From contig NC_051075.1 in assembly GCF_004664715.2 (NCBI RefSeq), positions 35,441,495 to 35,505,494 on the forward strand: a DNA stretch of 64,000 nt, in the 5' to 3' direction. Shown here in pieces: positions 10,615-20,870 of this stretch. The number at the start of each line of letters is the position of its first letter. Position 1 is the first letter of the stretch. Under the pieces are notes generated by a model. It was given only the letters and a program-made list of their open reading frames with translations, ran no database searches and was not told the DNA's origin. A program made the translations under genes and the position numbers. This DNA comes from Peromyscus leucopus (lineage: Eukaryota > Chordata > Mammalia > Rodentia > Cricetidae).

Positions 10615-13545
10615 AATTTTCCCAAATTTTCTCTTATTCCTCAAAAAGAATGAATATGCCACTTTTTGATATTAGATTCCAATTCAAACATAAAATATAA
10701 ATGTGGTCTCAGAAGTCATCAGCTTCCCTGCATGGGTAAGATTATGTTTGATAAATGTTATGAGATGGTAAATATGAAGACAGCTCTGAAGTGCTTAATT
10801 GCTTTTTGAATAGACAAGTACAAATGGCGAGTGTCTTCAGGTTCAGAGTACATCAGCTTACTCTCTTTTATTTACTGCAGTCAATCTGTGTCAAAGTGAC
10901 TCAAGTTTAGTTACCACTTAAATAACATTTCAGGAAACAAATCACATTAAGTTGATGAGATTTCTTTTTACTTCATACCATGTTTTTTCAAAATTACAGA
11001 TTGCCTGTCTTGACACCAAGGTATCCACGATGATTAACTTGGCTGTTTACTCAATTATTTCTTTCCAAAATTAGAAACTTCAAAGTGCTTTTATATTTAA
11101 ATGACTAGCACTCCAGCCACACTGCTGATCAATCACTTCAAGCTAATGATTAGAAATAGTCACTGCTCCTCTACTCTCCTCAGCTACCCTAAAGAGTGTG
11201 TCAAGCACAGTAGGCTATTTATTATCACTGGGTTTTAACATGAGCCACCAAGTAGAGGATAGCATGGGTAGAACCACAGCCAGAGAATGTATATTTTTCA
11301 CTCAAAATCAAATTTGAATAGTTTTTGGGAAAGTGCTAATCCATAAATAAAAAACCTTTAGTAAGCCAGTGTTATTTTAGGATTTGTTTTCTTCTACAAA
11401 TAGACTTTTTTTTTTGATTCTCGACAACAGAGGAAAAATGATAATTTGCTAAATGGTTCTAGAAGTCAATTATTCACAGAGAATAGAAAGAAAAGGAGGG
11501 AGTTGGTACATCTGCTTGTAGAAGTCACAATTTAGATGTTTTACAAATTAATTTAGTTTAATTCAATTTTGAAATCATTAATTCCATCAAGGAATAATAA
11601 TGTTTTGTTTTGTTTTTTAATGATACAAAACAGTGGTGAGCTATCGTCTCTTGAACCATGAATTCATCACTAGGCTGCTTTATTACAACAGCAGATTCTG
11701 CTCTCTTTCTGATTCCATGAGGGCTCACTTCTGTTTCCTGGTTTTGTGTTTCTGAGATAGGGGTTTTGCTTTGTAGCCAAAGGTGTCTCAGACTTAAAAT
11801 GTTCCTTCTCAGACTCTCAAGTGCTGGTCTGCTGAGATTCCAGGAATTCGCTGCTAGCTAGGCATGGGTGCCTACTCACATTTTAGCCATTCCTTAATAC
11901 TTAACTGAGAAGAGTACAAAGTGTACACAGGCGACATTTTAATGGATTGCTGTTCTTAATGGGATTTTCTTCTCCTTCTGCTGTCTTAATAAAGTGTGAA
12001 TACCTCAAAGATCATACACGCAGTTCATCTATGCCTACATCTTGTCCCCAAGTGATTTCATTTTATCCTATATTAATTCACCCACCTCTGACTTCACAGT
12101 AACCATATTTATCTGACAATTTGATTGAAAATGGGTTTTTAGTTTTTAGGAGTTTCTGTACAAGCAGTCTGATATCCTTCCTGGTGTCTTCAGTTTAAAC
12201 AGTGAATATTGTTTGTTATGTGGACAATTAGCATTTGAGAGGTTTATGATTCATTTTACTGTGAGTTCCTATGTAATTAATAACATTCATTACTTCTAGA
12301 CTTTTAAGTCATAGAAAGTCTATCCTTAAACATGAAGAGCAAATCACCTCTAATTTTAATATTTCTGTGGATTCTTTCTCTTAGTTCTTCACTTCATTAG
12401 TTTGTGTGGCTCAAACTTCATCTACATATCTCCATACTTACACAGTTGTTCCTATTAAAATGTCCATTTTATCCTAATGAATAAAGATGTGGTTTTATCA
12501 TATATAAAACACTCAGCATGTACTGGGCATTACTTCTGATCTTTTTTTCTATTCCACAGATATATTTATCTATTTTTGTTTGCATCATACTGCTTTAATT
12601 GTAGAGGTAAAATTTATTTCAGTATAGACCAAGTTAGTTCTCACCATAAGTTTATTTTTTGAAAGTAGTTGATTATTTTTAATATTTCCATTAAAATTTA
12701 TTATCACATTGATTCACTCTATATGTTGGCATTTTATTAATGCTATTAATTTCATTTCTAGAACTTTTATTACTAAAATGGAGAAATTATGCATGACCTC
12801 AAACTAAAACAATTTGTAAGAAAAGATTGTTAGAATATAATAACAGAAAGCTGACTAATGCAGAAAATGTATATGCCCATTGTTACTTTTAAAAATTTCT
12901 CAGGGGTTTATATTGTTTAAATGAAATGAAGAAGAGTAATTCCAACATAGTTAAGAAAATTAATTAGACCAGGTCAAATCTGGTTCTCAACATTTCAAAA
13001 ATAATTGTTCACTCTGGGATGCTATTAATGGAATATGTTATTTTAAAAATATACTATATAAAAAAGGCCATACCAGTGATTCCATTACTTCACAAAATTA
13101 AAAGTGTAAAATAAATCTGGATGTTAGAAGAAAGGCTAGCAGTTCTTGTCAGTGAGAGAAAAAGGGGTTATTAGTAATTCAGGTGGATTCTGTGTTTGGT
13201 CTGTATACGTTTTAAGTTTCACACATTGAGAGAAGTCATCAGAATGTTTGTATATTTTATGCACTGTATACTTCAGAAATTTTCGAAAGAAAGTTGTGAA
13301 ATTTTATCATGGTCTAGGTATTTGATAAAACTGCAAAATAATTAAATGTGAAAATGGTACAGTTCTTTTGTTAAAACAGTATTTCTCACAAAGGAAATTT
13401 TGTATTTTACCAACAATTGTTCAAGAAGAGATACCATAATAATGAAGTACAGGATTCACTTAAACTTACATGGGGACTGGAAAAGTGGGAAGAAGAATAC
13501 CTGTATAAGATTGGTCATGGTTCCTGTGTGTTAAAAATATATATT
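10615..13545. other. Unique AT-rich DNA, about 2.9 kb
   Basis: No gene is visible. A very old B1-like stretch may lie at 11735-11885 on the minus strand ('gagataggggttttgc', 'caagtgctgg', 'gctaggcatgggtgcc'), but it is too diverged to list separately with confidence. The rest looks unique and has no open frame of note. Confidence 0.45.
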
Positions 13546-14640
13546 GTGGGTTGCCACTGAGGGCTCTGCAGGTGCTGGCGTCTGCCCAGGCACCTGGGTC
13601 CATGTTGGTGCCCGGGGGGCCATGCTGCCTCTGGGGCTGTGCTAATCTGGTGGCCTGTGCTGACACTGGAGCAGTGGTGGCATCTGAGTCTGAGTTGCTG
13701 CTAGGGTCCATGTCTGGTTCCGTTGTCCTGCAGCGGCTGGGGTCTGTGGTGATGTCCATGGTCCATGTTAGTACGGGGGTCACTGGAACAATGCTGTGCT
13801 GAGACAACCCTGACCTTCACTGGCCCTGAGATGGCTGGCCCTGTCCTTTGCCGGATACTGCAGCAGGCAAGTTGCCCCCCGCCCCCTCTTTACCATAGGC
13901 ATGGACCTCACCTAGGAAGCACACTGGAGCTGACCCTGTGGTTGGGGACTCAGGTGAGCTGATCCTGAGGGCATGAGAACAGAAGAGCTGACTCTGCCAC
14001 CTCTCATCTGCCATGTGGTAGCATGGGTGAGGGATAGATACACTCCCCACTCTTCCCCTTGCTATCTATGAAAGACAAGAAAGCTGGCCCTGGGGTCAGA
14101 AGAGTGAGAGAACTAGCCTTGCCCCACACCAGCTGCAGCACACAGGAGAGCAAGTACTGTACCCTGCCTGGGCCGCACATTACAGCTGACCCTTTTGTCA
14201 GGGGCACAGGTGGGCCAGTCTCTGATACTATGAGAGAGGAAAATATACCTCTCCATCCTCTTGTATTTATTCCACCTACAAGAATCAGAAGAGAGGGCTC
14301 TGCTCCTTGCCTGAGCAAAACAGTAGAGCTGGCCATGGCAGTGTGAGCTAAGTGGACTGGGCCAACTCCTTGCTGTAGGCTGCATTAGGTGAGCGCCGAC
14401 CAATCCAGCTACTCCCCAGGTCCAGAACGAGAGCTATGAGTTGGCCCACCCCAGCATCCACTGAATCTATGAACTGCTGGAGCATGTGAAAGGAATGAAC
14501 AGCAGGATCTCCATGGCACAGGATGCCAGGGACCAGACTCAGCAGTTTCCGGGGTCTGAAAGATGGGATACCTGGAAAGCGAAATAAAGACTCTGAGACA
14601 ATGTTCATGCAAGCTGACAGACCACTTCAGGCTTCTGCAG
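13546..14640 (+). repeat. GC-rich interspersed repeat, probably endogenous-retrovirus derived
   Basis: A GC-rich island of about 1.1 kb in AT-rich surroundings. The left 250 bp contains loosely repeated phrases (variants of 'gggtccatgt', 'gtggcctgtgctg', 'ctgggg'). The right part repeats a 'gagctgaccct / gagctggcc' phrase several times. A GAAATAAAG signal near 14580 could be a polyadenylation site. I recall similar sequence as a dispersed rodent ERV-related repeat but cannot name the family. A piece of the same family recurs at 17790-18250 and, reversed, at 46320-46690. Open frames on both strands here (up to 113 codons) overlap one another and have no recognisable domain. Confidence 0.6.
14445..14523 (+). 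repeat. 79-bp block shared with 17997-18075
   Basis: The block starts CCCACCCCAGCATCC and ends CATGGCACAGGA. It is identical to 17997-18075 except for one C/T difference. The sequence on both sides differs between the two places. Confidence 0.95.
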
Positions 14641-14666
14641 TTGCTCAGTTTCTTTTTCTTCCCTGG

Positions 14667-14775
14667 CTTCTCTTAGTTTCTCTAATTTCTCTTAGATTCT
14701 CTTAGTTTCTCTTAGCTTCTCTTAGTTTCTCTTAGGTTCTCTTAGCTTCTCTTAGTTTCTCTTAGCTTCTCTTAG
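14667..14775. repeat. 10-bp minisatellite, unit NTTCTCTTAG, about 11 copies
   Basis: Head-to-tail units differ mainly at the first base (T, C, A or G). Two units near the left are imperfect (TTTCTCTAAT and a 9-bp unit). The array follows the GC-rich repeat directly and may be part of that element's 3' region. Confidence 0.95.
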
Positions 14776-15080
14776 TTTTTTGCTATTGCTTCTTTAACTT
14801 CTGATTTTGCCCTGGTGACCTCAGTCTTTTATTATCATAAGAAAAGGGAGAACAGAAAGAAAAGGGGAAATCACCCAACACAAAATGTTCTCATGATTCC
14901 AAAGATTATTCTTAGAAAATTACCAATATATTCTTCATCATCTTTTACTAAACACAGGAACTATCCCAGACTTAACACCAAAGCAAGCAAAATCTATTTT
15001 CATTATTAATGACTATACAATCTTTTGAGCACTTGACCCAAAGGCTATCAACATGCAATTTCACAAAAAAAGGTAAAATT
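14776..15080. other. Unassigned sequence between repeat and B1
   Basis: No recognisable feature. It could belong to the preceding ERV-like repeat. Confidence 0.35.
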
Positions 15081-15093
15081 AAGAACAGTGGTC

Positions 15094-15239
15094 GCCTGTC
15101 GGTGGTAGCACATGCCTGTAATCCCAGCACTTGGGAGGCAGAGGCAGGTGGATCTCTGTGAGTTCCAGGCCAGCCTGGTCTACAGAGCTAGTCCAGGACA
15201 GGATCCAAAGCTACAGAGAAACCCTGTCTCGAAAAACCA

Positions 15240-15286
<47 letters not shown>

Positions 15287-15299
15287 ACAAACAAATAAA
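15094..15299 (+). mobile_element. B1 SINE with (AAAT)n tail
   Basis: A full-length sense B1, from 'gcctgtcggtggtagcac' through 'taatcccagcacttgggag' and 'ggccagcctggtctaca' to 'accctgtctcgaaaaa', followed by a long (AAAT)n tail (about 15236-15299). A perfect 13-bp target-site duplication AAGAACAGTGGTC flanks it at 15081-15093 and 15300-15312. The internal text ('gtctacagagctagtccagg') places it in a different B1 subgroup from the copies at 31.6 and 46.8 kb. Confidence 0.97.
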
Positions 15300-15312
15300 A
15301 AGAACAGTGGTC

Positions 15313-15656
15313 AATGTACCAGACAGTCATTTCCTTCTCACACAGTCTGCTTTGCTGTGGGCTGCAGGAATATCATAAGAACTCAGCTGGTTATGGCAAA
15401 GTCACTACCTGGAGGAATCAGGGAATTCCTCCAGAGGAAGCCAAATCCCAAGGAGTTTTTGGTGTTACTTGGCTTGTTATATATCAGCTGTATTCTGTTA
15501 TGAAAATCATGTGTGCCTTCATAGCTTTCCCAATTGACTTTTCCCTAAGAAGGGCTAACAGTGTGGACTGATCACTCTCTGGCATACACATTCCAGGAAT
15601 TTGGAGAACTGCCTTAGGAAAGGCTTTCTCTGGAATCAGATATCTCCCTTGGCTAC
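15313..15656. other. Unassigned sequence left of LTR-like unit
   Basis: Not recognised. It may be unique or may belong to the adjacent LTR-like element. The 85-codon open frame at 15314-15571 has no recognisable domain. Confidence 0.35.
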
Positions 15657-17095
15657 TGTCAAGGACTAGCAGTAATAACAGTCCACATGCAAGTCTCCTG
15701 ATTTAAGACAAATTCTGCAAGGAGACACCACCTAGGTCAGGTAGACGTTAGTAATAGCTTTACACAATTCAACTTGACCCTCCTTTTGTTATAGCCTTAC
15801 CAACTTTATAGACTGCTAACTCCTTACCGAACCACTTCTAGGAATATTTAAATAACCTTCTGCGCTGACAGCTATGCTCAGCCAGAACTCCAGTTCAAGC
15901 CTCCCTGTAATTATCATTAGCAGCATCTGGCCAGGTCCATCCCCAGATGAAGGAAAGTACTTTATCAGAGATATCTCTGTACTTTCTAAGAACAGACTTA
16001 AGCATCCAGGCCACCTGTTTGAGAAGGCCTGGTGGATGTGCCAATTAAGCCTTACTTCATCCTTTCCCAAACCTTACCTCCAGTTCCAGATCTCCCTTTA
16101 ACTATCACCAGATGCATCTATCTGTACACAGGTTGCCTAGCGACTGAGCACACTTTCCCCCACTCTGCAGAAAAACGGCAGATAGCTTGGACAGATAGGA
16201 GCCACAGGAAAAAAGAAGACAGTTTTATTTTCTCCCATTGACCTAGCAACTTATAGATTCTTAACACTTTCTACCAATCACATTTAAGATTATAATTGAG
16301 CACATAAGAACCCTCTTCTTAGATATTACCTGAATTTAGCCTTTAGTTAATTCATTTCCCCATTGGTCACTTCCCTTTGGGGTTGCAAATGATAATTAAT
16401 GGTTATTGCCTCCCTATGTGATTCTTATCACCCCTCCATTTGCCCCTGGAAGCCTGGTTTTGCACTGCTAAGGGAATACTGCTTGTAAGGGTATATATAC
16501 CAGGACTCCCAGGGCACGAGAGACAGAGAAGAGAAAAGAGAATGGAAGAACTAGATGGGTAAGAACTTGAGAGGAACGAACTGAGATGGGGAAGAACTAG
16601 ATTGAAGGGCTAGAAGAGAGGACAAGAGGAACGAGATGGAAGATGAGAAAGAGCCAGATGGGGAAGAACAAGATGAGGAACAGCCAGATGAGAGAGAAGG
16701 ATACGGGAGAGGAGCTCCTAGGGGAAAGAACTAGATAAATGAGAACCTAGAAGGGACAGAACTAGATGAAGGAATTAAGATGGAACCTAGAGGGGACAGT
16801 AGACAAATATAGAGAAAACAGGCAAGGAAGGAGCTAGACATGAGAGCAGAATAGAAGCTGTGTATAGAGAGAGAACTATCACAGAATAATAATAAAGTGT
16901 ATGAACTAAGGAGTTTCATGTACATAGATTCATTTCTTTTCATCAAAGATTAATTATCAGCTGGTTGTAGATTCTTCTCGGACCCTGGGAGGGGCTGGAC
17001 CCCCATAGTCCCCGATACTGCTCCAACCTCAAGACCCCTGTAGCTGCCTAAGTTCCTCCTCAGCCCTCTGCAAACACCAAGGCCCACGACTGGTG
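15657..17095 (+). mobile_element. Large LTR-like unit with promoter and purine-rich core
   Basis: The order of signals is that of an LTR: a long U3-like region containing ATTGG/CCAAT boxes, a TATA-type motif GTATATATAC at 16491-16500, a strongly purine-rich stretch (about 16505-16870) of degenerate AGAACTAGATGGGG-like units, then AATAAA at 16891-16896 and a C-rich segment. Similar purine-rich cores occur in some rodent ERV LTRs. Proposed edges come from the hexamer GGCTAC at 15651-15656 and 17096-17101; the left edge starts TGTCAAGG, but the right edge (CTGGTG) is not the expected CA, so the edges may be coincidental. No internal viral genes were recognised next to it. Confidence 0.55.
16491..16500 (+). 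promoter_or_regulatory. TATA-type motif of the LTR-like unit
   Basis: GTATATATAC lies 391-400 bp upstream of an AATAAA signal and just before the purine-rich stretch, as expected for the U3/R boundary of an LTR. Predicted from sequence only. Confidence 0.45.
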
Positions 17096-17101
17096 GGCTA
17101 C

Positions 17102-17789
17102 AATGACCTCAGACAAGAAATCTGTCCCTGCAAGTCAGCAACTTCTGTCCTTCTATATCCAACAATTCCAAGGAAGACCTAATCTAATTTATAGAGCTTT
17201 CATGAAAGAAAGCTCACCTTTCTTGGCAGCTCTTTTCAATCTAGGAACCCAATAAAGCTTGTTGCAATCACTTCATCAATTGTCACATTATCTCCACACT
17301 CCTTCAGGAGGAATAAAAAGTATCTGAATTAAAGTTGCCATCTCCCTTTCTTGGTGGAGGCCACTATTTTCCTCCTATTCTAGGTTCCCACACTTTTAGT
17401 TTGTCATCCCATCTATATGTTACTCCATCCACATTCTTCAGCCAATACCCCTTAGGGTCTCAAGTTTTACACAATATCCTTGGAATATCCTCAGAAACTG
17501 AATTATTCATCATGGCCAATTTAAGTCCAGTGTGTTGATACATGTCATACCATGTGCTATGGTTGACCACACATTTGGTTCAGTTTATCCAAGCCTAAAA
17601 AGCTTCTCCAGGCTTCAAGTTCTTTTCCATGAACTACATAACTGACTTAACCCCAGCCTGAGTGATCATCTCTATATAATTTCTTGTGAAATTTACTTCA
17701 CTCCTTTCCTGCATTACAGAAATCACCATTGATCTAGGAACACAGAACATGAAGATCAGATAGAAGAAGAAGACTAGTATTACAAGAAG
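17102..17789. other. Unassigned sequence, about 0.7 kb
   Basis: No gene or known repeat is recognised. It lies between two ERV-like pieces and could be internal ERV sequence too decayed to identify. Confidence 0.35.
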
Positions 17790-18250
17790 TATTTATATGG
17801 AGGAGGACATGACATGTGCACACCATAAAGCATGACCTTGGGACATGTAGGTGTTTCTGCCTTGACCCTCTAGAGGCTTGCTAAGCAGAACATCCGGAGG
17901 AGAACACACGGAGGGTTGATGGTCCACAATCTCGGGTCCCCTTTTCTCCAATCTCTGCTGGCAGTATGTCAGCCATCTTATATGCCGTCTCTGGCACCCA
18001 CCCCAGCATCCACTGAATCTATGAACTGTTGGAGCATGTGAAAGGAATGAACAGCAGGATCTCCATGGCACAGGACAAAAAAAGGATATCCAAGAGGAGC
18101 CCCAGTGATAGCCATTTATGGGTGTGTAGCACAAGCCAGAGGCCTCGGGCCAGACCAGTGACTGTGGCAATGAAGTCTTGCAAGTAAAGATGGATGGGCT
18201 AAATGGAAACTCACAGCAGGCCACACCACAGCTTCCACGACAAAATACAA
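17790..18250 (+). repeat. ERV-like repeat fragment, same family as 13.5-14.6 kb
   Basis: Contains the 79-bp block shared with 14445-14523 and a following stretch ('gaggccccagtg'-like, 'gccagaggcctcgggcc', 'gatggatgggcta', 'cacagcaggccacac') that I recall as part of a dispersed rodent repeat. It runs directly into the polypyrimidine tract. The antisense open frame of 143 codons has no domain and is not taken as a gene. Confidence 0.5.
17997..18075 (+). repeat. 79-bp block, second copy
   Basis: Matches 14445-14523 at 78 of 79 positions, same orientation, about 3.55 kb apart. It is followed by AAAAAAA, not by the sequence that follows the first copy. Confidence 0.95.
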
Positions 18251-18277
18251 GATTCTTTCTTTCTTTTTTTCTTTTTT

Positions 18278-18343
<66 letters not shown>

Positions 18344-18445
18344 TTCCTTCCTTCCTTCCTTTCTTCCTTTCTTCCTTTCTTCCTTTCTTCCTTTCTCCTC
18401 CTCCTCCTCCTTCTTCTCCTTCTTATCTTCCTTCCTTTGTTTCTT
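18251..18445. repeat. Polypyrimidine tract (CTTT)n (CTTC)n (CTC)n
   Basis: Almost 200 bp with T and C only on the plus strand except for rare breaks: TTTC units, then TTCC units, then CTC and TTC triplets. Long open frames on both strands here (Phe/Ser-rich or Lys/Glu-rich) are artefacts of the repeat. Confidence 0.97.
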
Positions 18446-18667
18446 TTTTGTTTTGTTTCTTTGTTTTGTTTGGCTTTTGGTTTTTCTTTTAAATTTGGTT
18501 TTGATTTCCATGGGAGATAGCAAAACCAGAAGGCAGATTTGTGAGGAGACAGGAAGGAAGTAGGATCAGAATGCATGATATGAAATCCACAAAGAATACA
18601 AGTAAAAGAATAAAATAATATATGTGATATATATATATATATTACCCTGATTTGTATATGATTATTT
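18446..18667. other. Short unassigned stretch with small (TA)n
   Basis: Unique-looking sequence with a (TA)n run at about 18624-18643. Confidence 0.4.
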
Positions 18668-19014
18668 TGGTGGTTTGAATGAGAATGGCCACCATAGTGC
18701 TTAGTTATCAAAGAGTAGCACTATTTGAGGAGTGTGGATTTGGAGGTGTGACCTTATTGAATAAAGTGTGTCACTATGAGTGAGCTTTGAGGTTTGAAAA
18801 GCCTGTGACAGACTGGGTCACTCCTCTCTTTTCCTTGCAGATCAGGAGGTAGAGCTCAGCTACTGCTCCAGCACCATGCTTGCTGCCATGCTCCTGCCAT
18901 GATGATAATGGACTGATCCTCTGATACTATAAACAAGCCACCAACTAAATGCTTTCTTTTAAGAGAATTGCTATGGTCATGGTGTCTCCTTACAACAATA
19001 AAACAGTGATCACA
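18668..19014 (+). mobile_element. MT-type MaLR solo LTR
   Basis: Matches rodent MT LTRs in order: 'tggtttgaatgagaatggcc' start, 'ggaggtgtgacctt', 'gagtgagctttgaggttt', 'agctactgctccagcacc', 'gccatgatgataatggact', 'ctatggtcatggtgtctcc' and an AATAAAACAG end. It is an LTR of the non-autonomous MaLR group of class III endogenous retroviruses. No clear 5-bp target duplication is left, consistent with age. Confidence 0.8.
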
Positions 19015-19089
19015 ATCCTTAGGATCTTAAAAATAAAACATCGAGGAGATGCATGAGGTCATAAGACATGGACTATTTTGATAGGCTGA

Positions 19090-20433
19090 GATATTAAATT
19101 GGTAACATCCCTTTTTTCCTTTTTTGTTTTCTCTTTTTTCTTCCTTTCTTCCTATTTATTTAAATACTAACCACAGTGTCCCCTCGCTCCTCTCTTCCCA
19201 GTTCCTCCCCCCACCTCCTCTCTGCGTACCCTTCCCCCATTTCATCCTCTGTTTCTACTCAGAAAAGGGCAGGCCTCCTTTTCAGCATGGCATATCAAGT
19301 TAGAGCAAGACTAAGCACCTTCTCTATATTAAGGCTAGGCAAGGAGACCCAATAGAAGTTATAGGGTCCCAAAAGCCAGCAGAAGAATCAGGGACAGCCC
19401 CTGCTCTCACTGTCAGGAGTCCCACAAGAAGACCAAGTTACACAACTGTCACATATATGCAGAGGGCCTAGGTCAGTCTCATGCAGGCTCCCTGGCTGTC
19501 AGTTTGGTTTTTGTGAACTCCTATGAGCCCAGGTTAGTTGATTCTGTGGGTTTTCTTATAGTGTACTTCAGTCCTCTGGCTCCTACAATCCTTCCTCCCT
19601 CTCTTTAGCAGGATCTCCCAAAGCACAGCCTATTGTTTGTGGGTCTCTGCACCTGTTTCCATCAGTTGCTGGATGAAGTTCTCTGATGACTATTGAGCTA
19701 GGAACCAATCTGTAGCTTGAGTTTTCCTGCCTTGCCCACATTTAGGACAAATCTCTGTCACCCGCCAGTCCCACAGCCGCTCAGACCCAACCAAGTAAAC
19801 ACAGAGACTTATATTGCTTACAAACTGTATGGCCGTGGCAGGCTTCTTGCTAACTGTTCTTATATCTTAAATTAACCAATTTTTATAAATCTATACCTTG
19901 CCACATGGCTGGTGGCTTACCGGCATCTTTACATGATGCTTGTCCTGGCGGTGGCTGCAGTGTCTCTCCCCCTTCTTCCTGTTTGCTCAATTCTCCTCTC
20001 TCTTTGTCCCACCTATACTTCCTGTCTGGTCACTGGCCATCAGTGTTTTATTTATATAGAGTGATATCCACAGCACCAATCTACAAGGATAGCAAAATAT
20101 CATTAGGCATCATTAGACTGACATTATTTTCCATTTGTGTTTTATTCTATCCTAGGTCTCTGGGCCATCCAGGCTCTGGGTCCTGGTCTTCCAGGTGTTG
20201 GCTCACTCTTGTGGCATGGGTCTTAAGCAGGACCAGTCACTGGTTGGCCTCTTCCACAATCTCTGTGTCACCCTTACCCCAGGACATCCCATAGGTGGGA
20301 CAGACTGTAAGTCAAAGGTCATGTGGCTGGATTGGTGTCCCAATCCCTCCATTGGTAGTCTTGCCTAGTCACAGGAGGTGGCCAGCTTAGGTTAAGTATC
20401 CTCTCTTGCTAGGAGTCTTAGCTGGGGTGTCAC
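19090..20433 (-). mobile_element. Rodent L1 3' UTR, antisense (3' part of an inverted L1)
   Basis: Read on the minus strand this is rodent L1 (Lx-like) 3' UTR ending in an A-rich tail; on the plus strand it begins with a T-rich tract near 19100-19160. Telling plus-strand words are 'ggcatatcaagtta', 'agaccaagttacacaactg', 'gggcctaggtcagtctcatg', 'gtgggtctctgcacctg' and 'ggaggtggccagctt'. A younger solo LTR (19711-20075) interrupts it, and the L1 text resumes cleanly after the LTR. At 20433/20434 it meets L1 sequence in the opposite orientation. Confidence 0.8.
19711..20075 (-). mobile_element. Solo LTR, cricetid class II-like family, intact edges
   Basis: A 365-bp LTR with edges TGTAGCTTGAG and TATCCACAGCA on the plus strand, so TG...CA. 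It is flanked by a perfect 6-bp duplication CCAATC (19705-19710 and 20076-20081), the size made by class II (beta-like) endogenous retroviruses. It belongs with the copies at 3107, 25382, 39630 and 54278: it shares the 'ccagtcccacagccgctcag' edge region, 'acaaactgtatgg' and the TTATTTATA box near the other edge. It lies inside an older L1 3' UTR. A solo LTR is what remains after recombination between two LTRs of a provirus. The 129-codon open frame at 19905-20294 overlaps it by chance. Confidence 0.93.
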
Positions 20434-20870
20434 ATTTACACAATAGAGTATTACTCTGCTCTTAAGAACAATGACATCATGAAATTCAAAGGCAAATTAA
20501 TGGAATTAGAAAATATTATCACGAGTGAGGTAACCTAGACCCAGAAAAACAAATATGGCATTTATTCACTTATAAATGGATATTAGCTGTAGAGTAAAAA
20601 ATAACCATGCTACAATCCACAGACCCAGGGAGGCTAGGTAACAAGGAGAGCTCAAGTGGGATTCTTGGATCTCCCTGGGAAGGGGAAATAGAAGGGATTT
20701 CATGTGTGGACTAAGGACAGGTGAGGATGAGAACCTGAGGGATCAGTTTGGGTTGGGGTGGGGGGAAGAATACAGAAAGAATCAACTGGAAAGGGGCTCA
20801 TTTTAGGGTCAGGAAGAAACCTGGTGCAAGGGAAACTCAGAGGAACACTTTTCTTATGCTGGGTAATCCG
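20434..20870 (+). mobile_element. L1 ORF2 end and start of 3' UTR, sense (inverted 5' part)
   Basis: The text starts in the conserved end of ORF2 ('atttacacaatagagtatta', 'aacaatgacatcatgaaatt', 'gagtgaggtaacctagaccc', 'tataaatggatattagctgt') and passes into GGGG-rich early 3' UTR ('ctccctgggaaggggaaata'). In L1 this segment lies just upstream of the part that is found reversed at 19090-20433. The frame carries stops. Together the two segments form one L1 insertion with its 5' part inverted. Confidence 0.78.

Noticed and set aside
13466..14612. Overlapping frames of 67-113 codons on both strands in the GC-rich repeat
   Set aside because: Open frames are common in GC-rich DNA; they overlap on opposite strands and the region is a dispersed repeat.
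18116..18711. Several 104-166 codon frames on both strands
   Set aside because: They are translations of the polypyrimidine tract (Phe/Leu/Ser-rich or Lys/Glu/Arg-rich) and have no other content.
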